DNA of 64,000 nt from Kryptolebias marmoratus (taxonomy: Eukaryota; Chordata; Actinopteri; Cyprinodontiformes; Rivulidae). The position numbers and the translations under genes are program-made. Under the pieces are notes generated by a model that was not told the DNA's origin, ran no database searches, and saw nothing but the letters and a program-made list of their open reading frames with translations. Shown here piece after piece: positions 34,517-45,080 of this stretch; position 1 is the first letter of the stretch; each line of letters starts with the position of its first letter. The stretch lies in NCBI RefSeq assembly GCF_001649575.2, contig NC_051453.1, forward strand, positions 14,979,886 to 15,043,885, in the 5' to 3' direction.

Positions 34517-34765
34517 ACCTCTGCTAGGAAGGTTATGTTTTTGCTAGTTTAGTTGGTTTGTTTGTCCATTTGTCTGTCTGTTAGCAAGATCACCTAAAAT
34601 CTAATGAACGGATTTAGATGAAATTATCAGGAAATGCTGGGGTTGTCACAAAAAGCGAGATTTACATTTTTTGGGTGGACCGGAACCAATCACGATTCGG
34701 ATCCTGAAGTCTTTTAATGACCCTATGGCCTGGGTGGAGGTCTGCATTTTCCATGTGCTTCTAGT
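34517..34765 (+). repeat. Dispersed repeat with CTCTGCTAGGAAGGTTATG start
   Basis: The blocks TACCTCTGCTAGGAAGGTTATG, GTTTGTTTGTCC, GTCTGTCTGTTAGCAAGATCACC, TGAACGGATTTAGATGAAATTA, GACCGGAACCAATCACGATTCGG and GGCCTGGGTGGAGGTCTGC occur in the order seen in a repeat widespread in fish and other animals (the pattern CCAAGGAGGTTATG ... GGACGGATTTCAATGAAA ... GATCCGG ... GGCGGAGGT). The outer ends are an imperfect inverted pair (CCTCTGCTAGG / CCTGGGTGGAGG), suggesting a MITE. It shares the GTCTGTCTGTTAGCAA block with the two-module family. Confidence 0.6.
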
Positions 34766-35184
34766 TTGTGTTTAATTTTATACTTTGAAACGAGTTCCTT
34801 TAACTTGGCTGTTCCCCCTAATTAGCTGTGTTGTTGTATTTTTATTTCGCAAAACTCTGCAAACTACAAAACTACATGTCTGTGTACATGCTCACTGTTT
34901 GAACTTGCAAAAATCCCCTTAAATTTTTTCGGTATCAATAATTACTTTGTCTGTTTAAACTTTCCATACGTTATAGATCTTTTGACAAAAATTATAGCTA
35001 AAGTTTTAGACTAACGTGCCTTGATCTGTAGTGGGTTTGACTGCATATTCACCTTACCAAGATACGGTAATGCTACAGTAAGCTATTCACAGCAACTGTA
35101 AAGAAAATAAAAAACGTGTACAGAAGAAAAGCATATTTAAAACTCGGATTATTTTGTGGTTATTTGCTGTAGTGTTAGGCTACT
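34766..35184. other. Intergenic, nothing recognised
   Basis: AT-rich unique sequence with no gene or repeat recognised. Confidence 0.45.
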
Positions 35185-35400
35185 CAGCGAGGTGGCTGTA
35201 GCAGTCACCTTCAAAACAAGCAGCTCCTCGGTTTGACTCCTCTCTGTGTACGTTTTCTTAGGCTATTCCCGTTAATTGCCGATTTTAGATTGACTTTGGA
35301 CGTGAGCGTGTGCTGCTTCTGTGCCCTGCCTCTCCCCCAACACCAACCCCCTCCTGCCACCCTGAACAGGAGCAAGCAGGTACAGAAAATGACTGAGTAA
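35185..35400 (+). repeat. SINE-like repeat with tRNA-like head
   Basis: The head GAGGTGGCTGTAGCAGTCACC leads to GGTTTGACTCC at 35230-35240, one base from the RNA polymerase III B-box GGTTCGANTCC. Downstream, TGTGTACGTTTTC, CCCGTTAATTGCCGATTTTAG, CCCTGCCTCTCCCCCAAC and CACCCTGAACAGGAGCAAGC match, in order, a very common teleost repeat (TTAATTGGTGACTCTAAATT ... CCTGCCTCTCGCCCAATG ... CCCTGAACAGGATAAGC). The middle is shortened by an internal deletion. It is diverged and presumably inactive. Confidence 0.7.
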
Positions 35401-37359
35401 CTCTGTGATCTGTATGACAGTACAAACATGAGGTTGCCGCAGCTGTAACATAACTAAGAGTAAGAAGAAAAACACATTCAAGGGAGCCAAATTACTAATA
35501 TTATGTAAATGCCATTATTATTTCCTAAATGTATTCTGTATTCATGAAGAAATATATGCTACCCAGCTATGAGTTAGATAACTTTAGTATGACCCAAAAA
35601 TATCTAATTAAAAATCTCAGTCTTTTATTTTGATGCTATTAGCATATTGTTTTTTTTTATTTGAATGTAATCTGTATTGTTTGCAAAATGTAATTTAAAT
35701 TCAACAGAATTAACAGCACTTTTAAAAAGCACTTTAATCAAGTTGAATATGTATGCAATATTTTCTATCAAACATACTTTAATTAAAGGCTAAAGGTTTT
35801 ACCTTTGAAAAGAAGGATGCATCAAGTGAATCCACAGCAGTGGCTTCCTTTACCTGGCAGGTGAATTTATTTACTGCCAAGTAAACCATGTTTATTGTTT
35901 GCGTAGTTTGGAGAAAAATCCCTGGGTTCAGACTTTAAATGCATGGTGCAGTTGGGCTTAGGGCAGTAGCAAACCTGACAAGTGCAGACCTTATTTTTTA
36001 AAAGTGTCAAAAAAGTTAAAAAATAGTTGTTTTTTTTGTCCGCTGTTAGATATATACCTGAGATACATAAGTTAGACGTGAGAGAAATTTGTAACTGAAA
36101 CATAATCAGAGACATCAGCACGTGGAAGCCGTTTGTTTCTTTTGAAATCAAAGTCTCCATTGCACCTCGGTACACTCATTGCGTGCATTCCTCCCCTGAA
36201 TCACTACTGAACTGATGAACCAGAGGAGACTGCAGGGCTCAAATATCCTCCTGTACTGAACAAATCTGACCCTGGATGCTTTTGGGTTCTCTTATGCTCT
36301 AGGAATGCTCTCATCATTCTCAGATCAAGTATTCTGCCCACATATCCCGGCCTCTTCACATGTCTGGCAGCTGAAGGTAACCTCACCGCCTGCAGGGCCG
36401 AATGCACGTGTAACACACATGCATGCCGACGATTGCTTTGGCCTTTCTCTTTGTGCTGGGTAGGAGCTGTTGTAAACTCGGAACGGGAAGTAGTTTGTCT
36501 CATGTCCCAATCTAATCTCACAAAGCCAGACTTTTGAGTCATTAAGCTAATGGATGTGCGGAGTCTTTTTAAACTGGAGGGTACAAATACAAAACAGAAA
36601 GGGTGGAGGCACAACACAAGTATACATCATCAGAAAATTTGAACAAGAAACAAGTCCAGATGTTACTCCCATCCCAGCAGGGCTAGTGAAGTAATGTGAA
36701 GTATGAATGCAGACCTATGCAACTTTATCGTCTCCCCTTTGTAACTAAAACCAGTGATTTGTCTAACTGAAGGTAAATTAGCCAGAACAAACTAACTTAC
36801 TGCTTTTTTTCTTTGGTGCCAGAACTGTCTTGGTACAACAATCCTGCATGCAAATCAGTATGCAACTTCCGAAATGGATGGCATTTATCTATCCTATTAG
36901 CTGTGGTGGATTAAAAATGCTAATAAACACGACTTTCGGAGAACAATAGTTTATTTTAGACTGCTGCGCAGGACTTTGTTATTCACAGTGGGAACAGGAA
37001 CGTGTGTGAGCTGCCAGCCATTGTGAAGAAAAGTGAAATGAATCTTTTACATCTCGTTATATCAGTTGTGTGTAGCGGCAGTCAGTTTCAGAGCTTATGT
37101 GAAACACCTTGTCAAAATATGTGTGTGTGTTGGAAACTCCTTTTGGGTCTGTGCAGAGTTTTATTTAACCAAGTTAAGCAGACTAATTAAAAATAAATGT
37201 GTTGACATGAACACAGTGTTTTTAATCACTGCTGTTGGAGTCGGCAAATACCTACAATGATACCTGCAAGTCAGAAAGAAGCTAATTGTCCAGAAGTAAC
37301 ATATTTTATCATTTAAAGCAACGCTTTTAATCTTAACAACGTATAATTTAATCTAACAA
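35401..37359. other. Intergenic, no gene recognised
   Basis: AT-rich unique DNA. The stretch 36100-36610 is more complex and GC-balanced (CACATATCCCGGCC, CATGCATGCCGACGATTGC) and may hold conserved elements, but nothing can be named. Confidence 0.4.
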
Positions 37360-38075
37360 GGTGGGTGATAATGTTTTTGCTCATGTTTGGGTGTGAATCT
37401 GTCTGCTGTGTTAGCAAAAATATCTCATGACATTTTAATAAACTCAGAAAGTAATAATTGAATTTACATCTGTAACTGTTTAAGTTTTGGAGTCAGCTCA
37501 GTTTAAGATGGCCGCCACAGCTAAGCAACCTTTGCAAATGGCTATAATTTCCCTGGCTTCACAGATCCTGTGCTAAAATTTGGTGTGGTAGTAGCTGAGA
37601 GTCATCCGCAACACATACTGACCATGCAGGGTCTGTTTTTAAAATGTTGCCCTTTATTAATAAAGTCAACTCTGTCTGTCTGTTAGCCAAATATCTCACA
37701 AATCAATGCATGGATTTTAATGAAACTTTCAGAAAGTAATCACTGGATGTACGTCTACAACTGATTAACTTTTGAAGTCGGTCAAATTCAACATGGCTGC
37801 CACAGCCAACTGGCTTTAGAAAACACAAAAATCATTATAACTCAGTCAGTTTTACAGATATTGAGTTAAAATTTTGTGTGGAAGTAGCTGAGAATAATTC
37901 ACATACACATGCTAATATATTATGTGCCACGCTGTGAAATCGGGTGACATCTCACTTAATGTTAGTTTCAAAGTTTAACCAAAGGGTTTATAACTCAGTT
38001 ATTTCACAACATAAGAAGATTTTAGATTAAAACTCTGGGATTAAAGGGGGCAGGCAACATGCATTCATTCATTAT
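37360..38075 (+). repeat. Copy 6 of the two-module repeat family (best full-length copy)
   Basis: This is the most complete copy. The start is GGTGGGTGATAATGTTTTTGC (about 37361). Module 1 has TTAGCAAAAATATCTCATGA at 37411, GTTTAAGATGGCCGCCACAGC and GGTGTGGTAGTAGCTGAGAG. Module 2 has TTAGCCAAATATCTCACAAATC at 37683, TTCAACATGGCTGCCACAGCC, CTCAGTCAGTTTTACAGATA and TGTGGAAGTAGCTGAG. The tail CATAAGAAGATTTTAGATTAAAACTC ends near GGGGGCAGGCAACATGC (about 38046-38062). The landmarks repeat after 272 bp. There is no coding capacity, so it is non-autonomous. Confidence 0.85.
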
Positions 38076-38623
38076 TTTGATTTGTAATTTAGGTTTACTT
38101 TTATTAATTCTAAAATCACAACAGGGAGGAAAACCTAGAATTACTGTATGAATGAAGAAAGGCAGCTGAAACTTAAAAAAAAAAGACTCAAGCATTACCA
38201 AAATAGCTCTTTTTTAACTTGACTCTCATCTGCCTTTGGAAGTGTATTTGTGTGTTAATAAATGTCAGATTCACATGTTTTCTTTTCTATTTTTTTCTGT
38301 CATGAGTGGGAGCTGCAGCTCTCAGGCTGCAGTGGTGGAATTATTATACATTTATCACTGATCTTACACACGCAGTCACAGAGAAGTTCACATATGTGTG
38401 TGAGAGCAAATGAACGTGTGCGTCTCTGCGTGTGTGCTTTCGTTTTTCCTGGGGACCTTCACCCGAACCCACTGGCGTAAAAAGTGGGTCAATCCCACAT
38501 TGGGAAGTCAAGCAGTGACAGGTCTATGAAAGGCAGGGAGAAGTGAAGGAGGAAGAGGAGGAGGCGGCGCACAGGCCTCTCTGTAAATCAGAGGCAGCAT
38601 CGCAGCTGAGGCAAACGTACAGC

Positions 38624-38642
38624 GTGTGTGTGTGTGTGTGTG
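38624..38642. repeat. (GT)9 microsatellite
   Basis: A perfect GT dinucleotide run. Confidence 0.95.
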
Positions 38643-40145
38643 CAGCATGTATGCTGCGTGCTGCCTATGTGGGTGGACTGAGCGGCGAGCTAATCAGATG
38701 TGTTATGTGTATCGGGTGAAAGCGTGGCAGCTCACGGAGTATGTGAGAAATCTGCCTTTGACCTTAAATCTCACTTTCGTGCCGCGGCAATTGACGACTT
38801 GTCACACGAGAGCTGATTGAGACATGTTCTGAAGGACAAGTCAAAGGCTGAGAAAGTATGCCTTCAGAAAAACACACTCGTCACAATGAAAACACTTTAG
38901 ATAGCAAAAAAACCCAAACATTTTTGAGTTGTTTTGTTGCTTCATACTATTTTTATTGAGGCTTTTAGGCACCCTTACAATCAAATTAATTGCCTGACTC
39001 CTTTTCTTTTTCAAGGTTACTCTATTCAGAACTAAACTCTACGTTCATGTGATACCACGTTGAGTTTAAGTTCTGAGTTATGACTTTCAATTGGATTTTT
39101 TTTTTTTTTTTTTTGCACAGTGGGGGAGTTCCCTTTTTTTTTCTCGTCTATTCTCTGCTTTTACCCCTAACAGAAAATGTCTTTAGAAGTCTTCTCCCAT
39201 GAGAAGAATGCAACAGATCCCACACTGTTCATTGTTGTTTCCCTCTTCAACACAACAGTGTGGGCTGAGATGGGGGGGAAATGGAATTACAAAGATCAAA
39301 TTTTAATCTTCTTTGATCTGGTTTGTTAAGAGAAGATTTTTAGTAAGTTTGTGGATGGATGAGAATGCTTTGCATGATTTGACAGTGAAGCATATGAGAG
39401 AAAGGGGACAGTGAGAGCAAGAAAGCGTCAGGGGAAAAAAAAAAAAAAAAGATGTTTAACTGTCCTTTAGGGTTTGATATGCATGAGAGGAGGAGTTGCT
39501 TCTTGCAGGGAGAGTGGGCTGTTTATTTACAGCACAGACTCTGTCTGCCTCAAGGGCTTTCCAGGGAAGCTTGTCCCCATCATAATCATCACTACCTCAG
39601 CTCCTGCACCTCTACCCTCCAGCTAAACGGTGCAGTTAAGCTCCACCCAGCCAGGGAAGACAGCAAACACAAAAAGGATTGGATTGGGGTGGTGGTGGTG
39701 GTGGTGTGGACTCTCTGCCTCTCTTAACCTTTGGCAGAGACCTCTTCTACCCCCCCTCCCCCCCTCCCCTCCCCCCATCCTCAACTCGTCGAAAGCTGAA
39801 AACAGGGGAAACCATGCAGCGCCTCTGCCACAGCAGCAAGGAAAACAAGGAGACTCCTAATGCCAACGAAGTGCTTATTAAATCCCAGGCAGCCTTGGAA
39901 ATTGCACAGCGCAGCCAGTCAAAATAAGAAATTGTTTGTTGTTGGTTTATTCACTCTGCCTCCCTCTTATCCCACATGCTTTCTTAACCTCCTTTGGATC
40001 AGCCCGGACTTTCTGGTTTTGTGTTTTCCTCCTCCCCCCACCCCTTCTTTTCATCTTTGTGAGAAGGTGATATATGACTGAGGCAAAAATCATGGGACAT
40101 GACAGGCAAGCAACAAAAACATGCAGATGTGACAGCGTGAGAGAG

Positions 40146-40158
40146 CCACTGGAGGGCA
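40146..40158 (+). promoter_or_regulatory. CTCF-like motif
   Basis: CCACTGGAGGGCA matches the CTCF core CCASYAGRKGGCR at 12 of 13 positions. It lies in a GC-rich island in otherwise AT-rich DNA. Occupancy is not known; single motif matches occur by chance. Confidence 0.35.
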
Positions 40159-42189
40159 GAAATAAGGGGGGTGGGGGGTGGGGGGGTGTTTGGGAAAAAA
40201 AAAATGGAAATGACAGGCACAAACAGGGAAATCTGATAGAACTAAGAAAAAAATGTGCAGTGAAGAGGAGATAGAGAGGGAGAAACAGAGAGAGAGAGAG
40301 CGTGCCCGTGGGATGAAATGTTTGAAACACTGGAGGAGGTCGTTAGTGAGGAGAGAAGGTTGGGGTACACAGTGAGCAGCAGATTGTGGGGGCGCGTGTT
40401 GTCGAGGTGGCCCGGGTCCCCGGTGCCCTCCTGTTTCATGGCTCTCGCAGCCTGTCAGTAAAAACAGCCCAGCCATGTAGACAGCTGTGCTCCGGAGGCT
40501 GCGGGGGCGAGAGGAGAGCACAGAAGAGAGGAGAGGACCTTTTGTTTTCCATTTTGCTCCATCCGTGTCCTGATTTTGCCTCCCGGCTCGTTGTATATAC
40601 ACTCCATCAAAATTTCTGGGCTCTGCCATGTTTGTTCTCTTCATCTGGAAAAAAAAAGTACCACAAAAGAAGCAAAAGTCTCAAGTTTGGATTCATCAGC
40701 CTTGGCAATATTTGAAAATTTGTTTCAAGTTTGTGGTAGGGTTTAGCTGTTCTGAGGCAAGTGAAACAATATAGATACAAATGCCCCCTTCTTTCATGTC
40801 TCCCCATTGTAACCCAGCTCCATCAGGCTGCATTGGATATCGGTGAAATAGATTTTGTTTTCTGTGTGATGGCATATCCGTGGAGAAGAACTAAGAAGTG
40901 CATGCAGTACATTGAGCTATAGGTCGGCAGACGTAACAGGCTGCTATTTCCACTCGCCTGAAATCAATCACAGGTCTGTTCAAGTGATTTCTATTGGGCC
41001 CAGAAAGTCCTGGCCACAGGCTAAAAGGATAGATTCATTCCCACTTCCCCCGAACAAAACATCTCCCAATGTGGAGACTTAAAAGAGTATGACAGCTTGT
41101 CATCCAGATCATCTCTATTCATTCGTACCTTTTTGTGTCCGTGGCTGCAACATCAGAGAGACCCCGCAGATCAATGCTCTCTCCGCTTCCCTTTGAAGGC
41201 GCAAGTGCTGTCCCTGCGTCGCCCCTCCTTCCCTTTAACTGACCTTCTCAGTGCCTCTTGAAGGCCTCCACTTTACCTCCACTCCTCCTGACCTCCTCCC
41301 CTGCTTCTCCACCACTTCCTGCCATCTCGCCCTTGTTTACGAGCCTCTCCCCTGGAAGGACAGGTTAATGGAAGACCTGGCTCAGCTCAGGTCTGGTTCT
41401 TATTCATTTCCCAGTAAGACTTTTCATCTTCTACATATGCCGGTGGCGATGTTCTCCTCTCTTAAGGTTTCTGAGTGTTATTTTATGCGGTAACCTTGAA
41501 ATGAATAACAACGTCATTTAAAAAGAATCAAATATACAAACACTGACATTTCAGAAAACACTATAATTTTCCCCATTGCTTCCTGTTTTCATTTAAATCA
41601 TCTTCTGTTTTCAATTATTTTATTGCAATGATACAAAATACCCCCTAAGGAGACAATAGAAAAAATAAGGTTGCAGATTTTTGTTTTCTTCCAGATTCTA
41701 AATGATACAATTTTGACTAGAAGACCAGGACCTGAGCTGGAGAAATGATGCATGAGACCAAATTGCTTGGGAAATGAACTACTTTGTCATGCGCCGGCAT
41801 AGTGGAAAGAAATAACTGCCCATTTGGAGAATGTAAATGAGCATCTTTGTGCTTTTCATGAGCCCAAAGGCTTTTAGCTCATGAGTTGCAATAAGAAGCC
41901 CACTACTTTTAGTTTTTGTGTAAGGAGTGCCATTAACTTGTACTACAGAGGTCATCCAGTATGTGTCAGAGAACCATGTGATCTTTTTTTTCATTCATTG
42001 AACCACAAAAAAGAAATTGTTTTTAGTTCCTTGCCTTGTGTGAGTCCTGTTAAAAAGAAAAAAAATTCCCGCAACAGAAATGGTTATCTTGTTCTTGGCA
42101 TTGGGCTGCACAAAAGGTCAAGGGGACAAAACCATACCTGCTCTTCTGCAATTTCCCAAAAACAATCCAGAACAGAGGTCTCGTCAAAT

Positions 42190-42345
42190 TTCTTCAAAAG
42201 CAATTAATCTAAAGGGTTTGCCAGATTTTGCCTACTTAATTTATAAACTCTCGTATTATACAGGAGAGGAGCTCAAAGATTGCAAATCCTTTGAGGCATA
42301 CAATCAGTTGATGCAAGGATGGTTACTCATAATAGGCCCAGACAG
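42190..42345 (+). pseudogene. Possible relic of a YqaJ-type transposon protein
   Basis: Within a longer open frame (42080-42502, 140 codons) the segment around 42210-42325 reads GLPDFAYLIYKLSYYTGEEL then KDCKSFEAYNQLMQGW. It resembles a block in transposon-encoded or domesticated proteins with YqaJ-like nuclease domains, where a YLI...PSPYT-type stretch is followed by a YKSLEAYNxFVxGWV motif. Only this N-proximal block is recognisable; the sequence after GW (LLIIGPDRG) departs from the family, and no nuclease domain is seen. The frame remaining open over 140 codons is notable in AT-rich DNA. Function is not claimed and the match is from memory. Confidence 0.35.
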
Positions 42346-44699
42346 AGGCCTGCAACTAGATCTAATGTTAAATCAATGTTGTAAAGTGTTGCTAAAATGC
42401 ACAGAATATTATTTACTCAACCTCTGTATTTGCAGTGAATATACAAGGATATGTAGACGTGTGTTTATTCACTTTAAACATAAAATATTTAGTCTCAAGT
42501 GAAGATTTTCTCCTGCAAACTCAATGGATGGGGAGAGCTTTAAACAGACTTGAGCCAGGGACTTTGGCTCAAGATGGGCGGAAGTTGGTAAAATAAGAAG
42601 AGTGATAGATTTGCTAATAATAGATTGACCAAATTGTTCTGTTGAAAAATACCAGGGCTGCAGTCGCTTTAATCCAAATAGACCTCCATTCAGTATTGTT
42701 CTTTGGTAAACAATGGAAAGGCAAGTTTGGTTTATCCCTTTGACACTTTGCACAGCCAAGCACAAGACAACCATTTTGCTGATTTTAGTGGGAAAGTATG
42801 CTATTTTAACTGGATTCACACAAAGGGATGGGCGACCAACAAGGTAAGCATAGATCACGTGATTCTCTGATGTGTGCAGGAGAGACTATATTACCAGGCA
42901 ATTGCTTTATAAAATTACAAAACCGCATACATTTCATCTGTTATTTACTTAATACCACAAAAAAAGCAAAACACAATCATAACATTAGCTGACCCTTTTC
43001 ACCATCGCAAATGAATGGACTATGACATAAATTCAACTTCATCTAACAGTTTTAAACCATAATTCAGCAACCAAGAGGTCTTAGCTTTGCCAATATTGGT
43101 CCTATGAGCTTGTGATTCTGTGTTGTGAAAGTTGATCCAGCCACTTGTACATTTTAGTACATGTAAGTTCCTACTATCTAGGACAGATCAAGTGAAAAAG
43201 AATCTCTTCACTCTTAACTTCACTGATATTATACTCAGTCTGTTTTGCTCTTGTCATCATCTGTAGCCAATAAAAAACAAACCTACCATTTCTGGTTTCT
43301 GACCGAATTTCATGTTTTTTGTCATGTTTATGTTTTTCAGATTTTTCCCCTTTCCTTTATTGCTAAAATGTGTTCTGCATCTGTGGACCATCACAGTGTA
43401 GCCCTCAATTAAAGACAGAAGAACATACCAGTGAAACAGGCTGCAGCATACAAGGTCCCCCTGTAAATCAGCTCCCAAGGACACAGTAACAACCTCCTGA
43501 AAACACAGAAATACAAGTGCTGTCATCTTTATTAGGGGTAGAATGAAAGACAGGAGCAGCAAAAATGAGAAGCCAGGCCTGCACCGTTAATGCTCGGACT
43601 GGGTGGCTTAAATCACCTTGACTGGTTGAGCTCTAAAACTGAGCCAACTCCCTCCTGCCCAGAGGGAGACCAGGAAACTTGGCAACCAGTAAACAACTTC
43701 CGCCTTACGCTCTGCAATCCTGGGAGGGAGAGGAAACGACATGTCCTTGGGATTTCAACTCTGACCCTCCTTCCATGATGAAATATGGACCTTGCCCAGT
43801 GGTGTAAGCCTGTTTGAACTCAACTCTTTAATGGGCAAGGTTGTGGAAGTGTTGTTTTTTTTTTTAAATTGTGCTTTTGTGTTCTTTGCATTTTTGTGAG
43901 ACTCCAAGGAGCTCCAGAACAAAGTTATGTAACTGCAATACAATTACTAGTGTCTCTTACAGGAAAACATGGTTTTGATTGTTGTTATGCTTCATTTAAA
44001 GTAATGGCTTCAGAGAGATCTTGGTTTTAAATGAATCATTCTATTTCGAGGAGTATGTGTCACTTTTTTTAGTCTGATGAGTTAATTATGTCTAAACAAT
44101 TTTGAGTCAACTAGGGGAATATAACTTTTATTACTAATCTGAGTTGGTGTGTAAAGGCTTGTGAGATATGTTTGCACACGCTTAGCTGAGGCTTTGATAA
44201 AATGACCTGTGTGTATTACCAGTTTCTCTGTATAGTCATATTCGGTATGATACTCTGCACGCAATCAATCAGTAAAGCACAGTGACCTTTACTGTACTGA
44301 TGAGCAGCTTTTCATTTGACAATAAGGGAAGATTTATTCCTTCCGAATCAGCAGAGGACTTTTCTAAGGTTTAATGGGCTGTGTTTTGCCCCACAAAAGT
44401 CATGTGTTCAAGGCAGTCCTCTTTTTCTCTCATTTCATCTATCTCTGGGAGTACTTTCCCCTAGGGGCTACAAAATAGCCTGCTGGTTTGTGGCACCTGT
44501 ATTGCAGAGCAAAAGATGCATACATGGGTTTTTATGTACTCCATGTACTCCAGGATGTGTGATTCTTTTTTTTTTTTTTTGAAAATTGGTAATAAGCTAT
44601 TGTGGAATGACTTCTGAAGATTATATATGTGGTGCGGGCTCAGAGATGGATAACGGGTCATATTTGGCATTGATATAAACAGCTAATAACAAACACAGA
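42346..44699. other. Intergenic, nothing recognised
   Basis: AT-rich unique sequence with occasional T runs (44567-44580). No gene or further mobile element is recognised. Confidence 0.45.
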
Positions 44700-45080
44700 A
44701 ACACACACACAAGTGGGATTCGAGGCGTTCCACTTCCCTTCAATTTCTCCTGCTGTGGCTGTTAGTGGAAGTAATTTGGAGTCGTCCCTGTTTCCATGGT
44801 GCATCTGAAATACAAGACGTCTTTGAACAAATTGATCGGTCGGCTGTCCTTCACGCTGTGCCTGGTGCTCCCCTAATTGTCAATGCACATGTTTCCATTT
44901 CGGCTCTTTTAAATTTCAAATGAAGATGGGCGAAAAAGAGGGCTGCCTTTTTCTTCTTCTTTTTTTTTTTGTGGATTCAAAAGGCACCTTCGGACTATGG
45001 GATGGTGGCCACAAGTGTCGTAACCTAGCAACCAGGAAGTCGCCATGTGAGAAAGCGCAGAGAGAGAGAGAGAGGAGAAT
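44700..45080. promoter_or_regulatory. Candidate enhancer or promoter with RFX X-box
   Basis: A complex, GC-balanced island with GTAACCTAGCAAC at 45020-45032, an exact match to the spaced X-box GTNRCC-N-RGYAAC bound by RFX factors. Upstream are CCCTAATTGTCAATGCAC and TTTGAACAAATTGATCGG, which have homeodomain and SOX-like cores. It ends in a short (AG) run at about 45059-45074. RFX regulation is inferred from the motif alone. Confidence 0.35.

Larger units (their letters stand above)
38076..42079. other. Intergenic, no gene; several GC-richer islands
   Basis: The stretches 38500-38830, 39430-39950, 40080-40640 and 41130-41460 are more GC-rich. They contain strand-biased purine or pyrimidine tracts (CCCCCCTCCCCCCCTCCCC near 39750, a (GGT) run near 39689-39706) and long but unconvincing open frames. 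A good CTCF-like site lies at 40146. No exon structure is recognisable. Confidence 0.4.

Noticed and set aside
35190..35245. Possible tRNA gene
   Set aside because: A B-box-like GGTTTGACTCC and a partial A-box region are present but no cloverleaf forms, and the downstream sequence is that of a SINE-like repeat.
40090..40644. Open frame of 184 codons on the minus strand
   Set aside because: It follows purine/pyrimidine strand bias in a GC-rich island and contains translated (CT)n and poly-C tracts. No domain.
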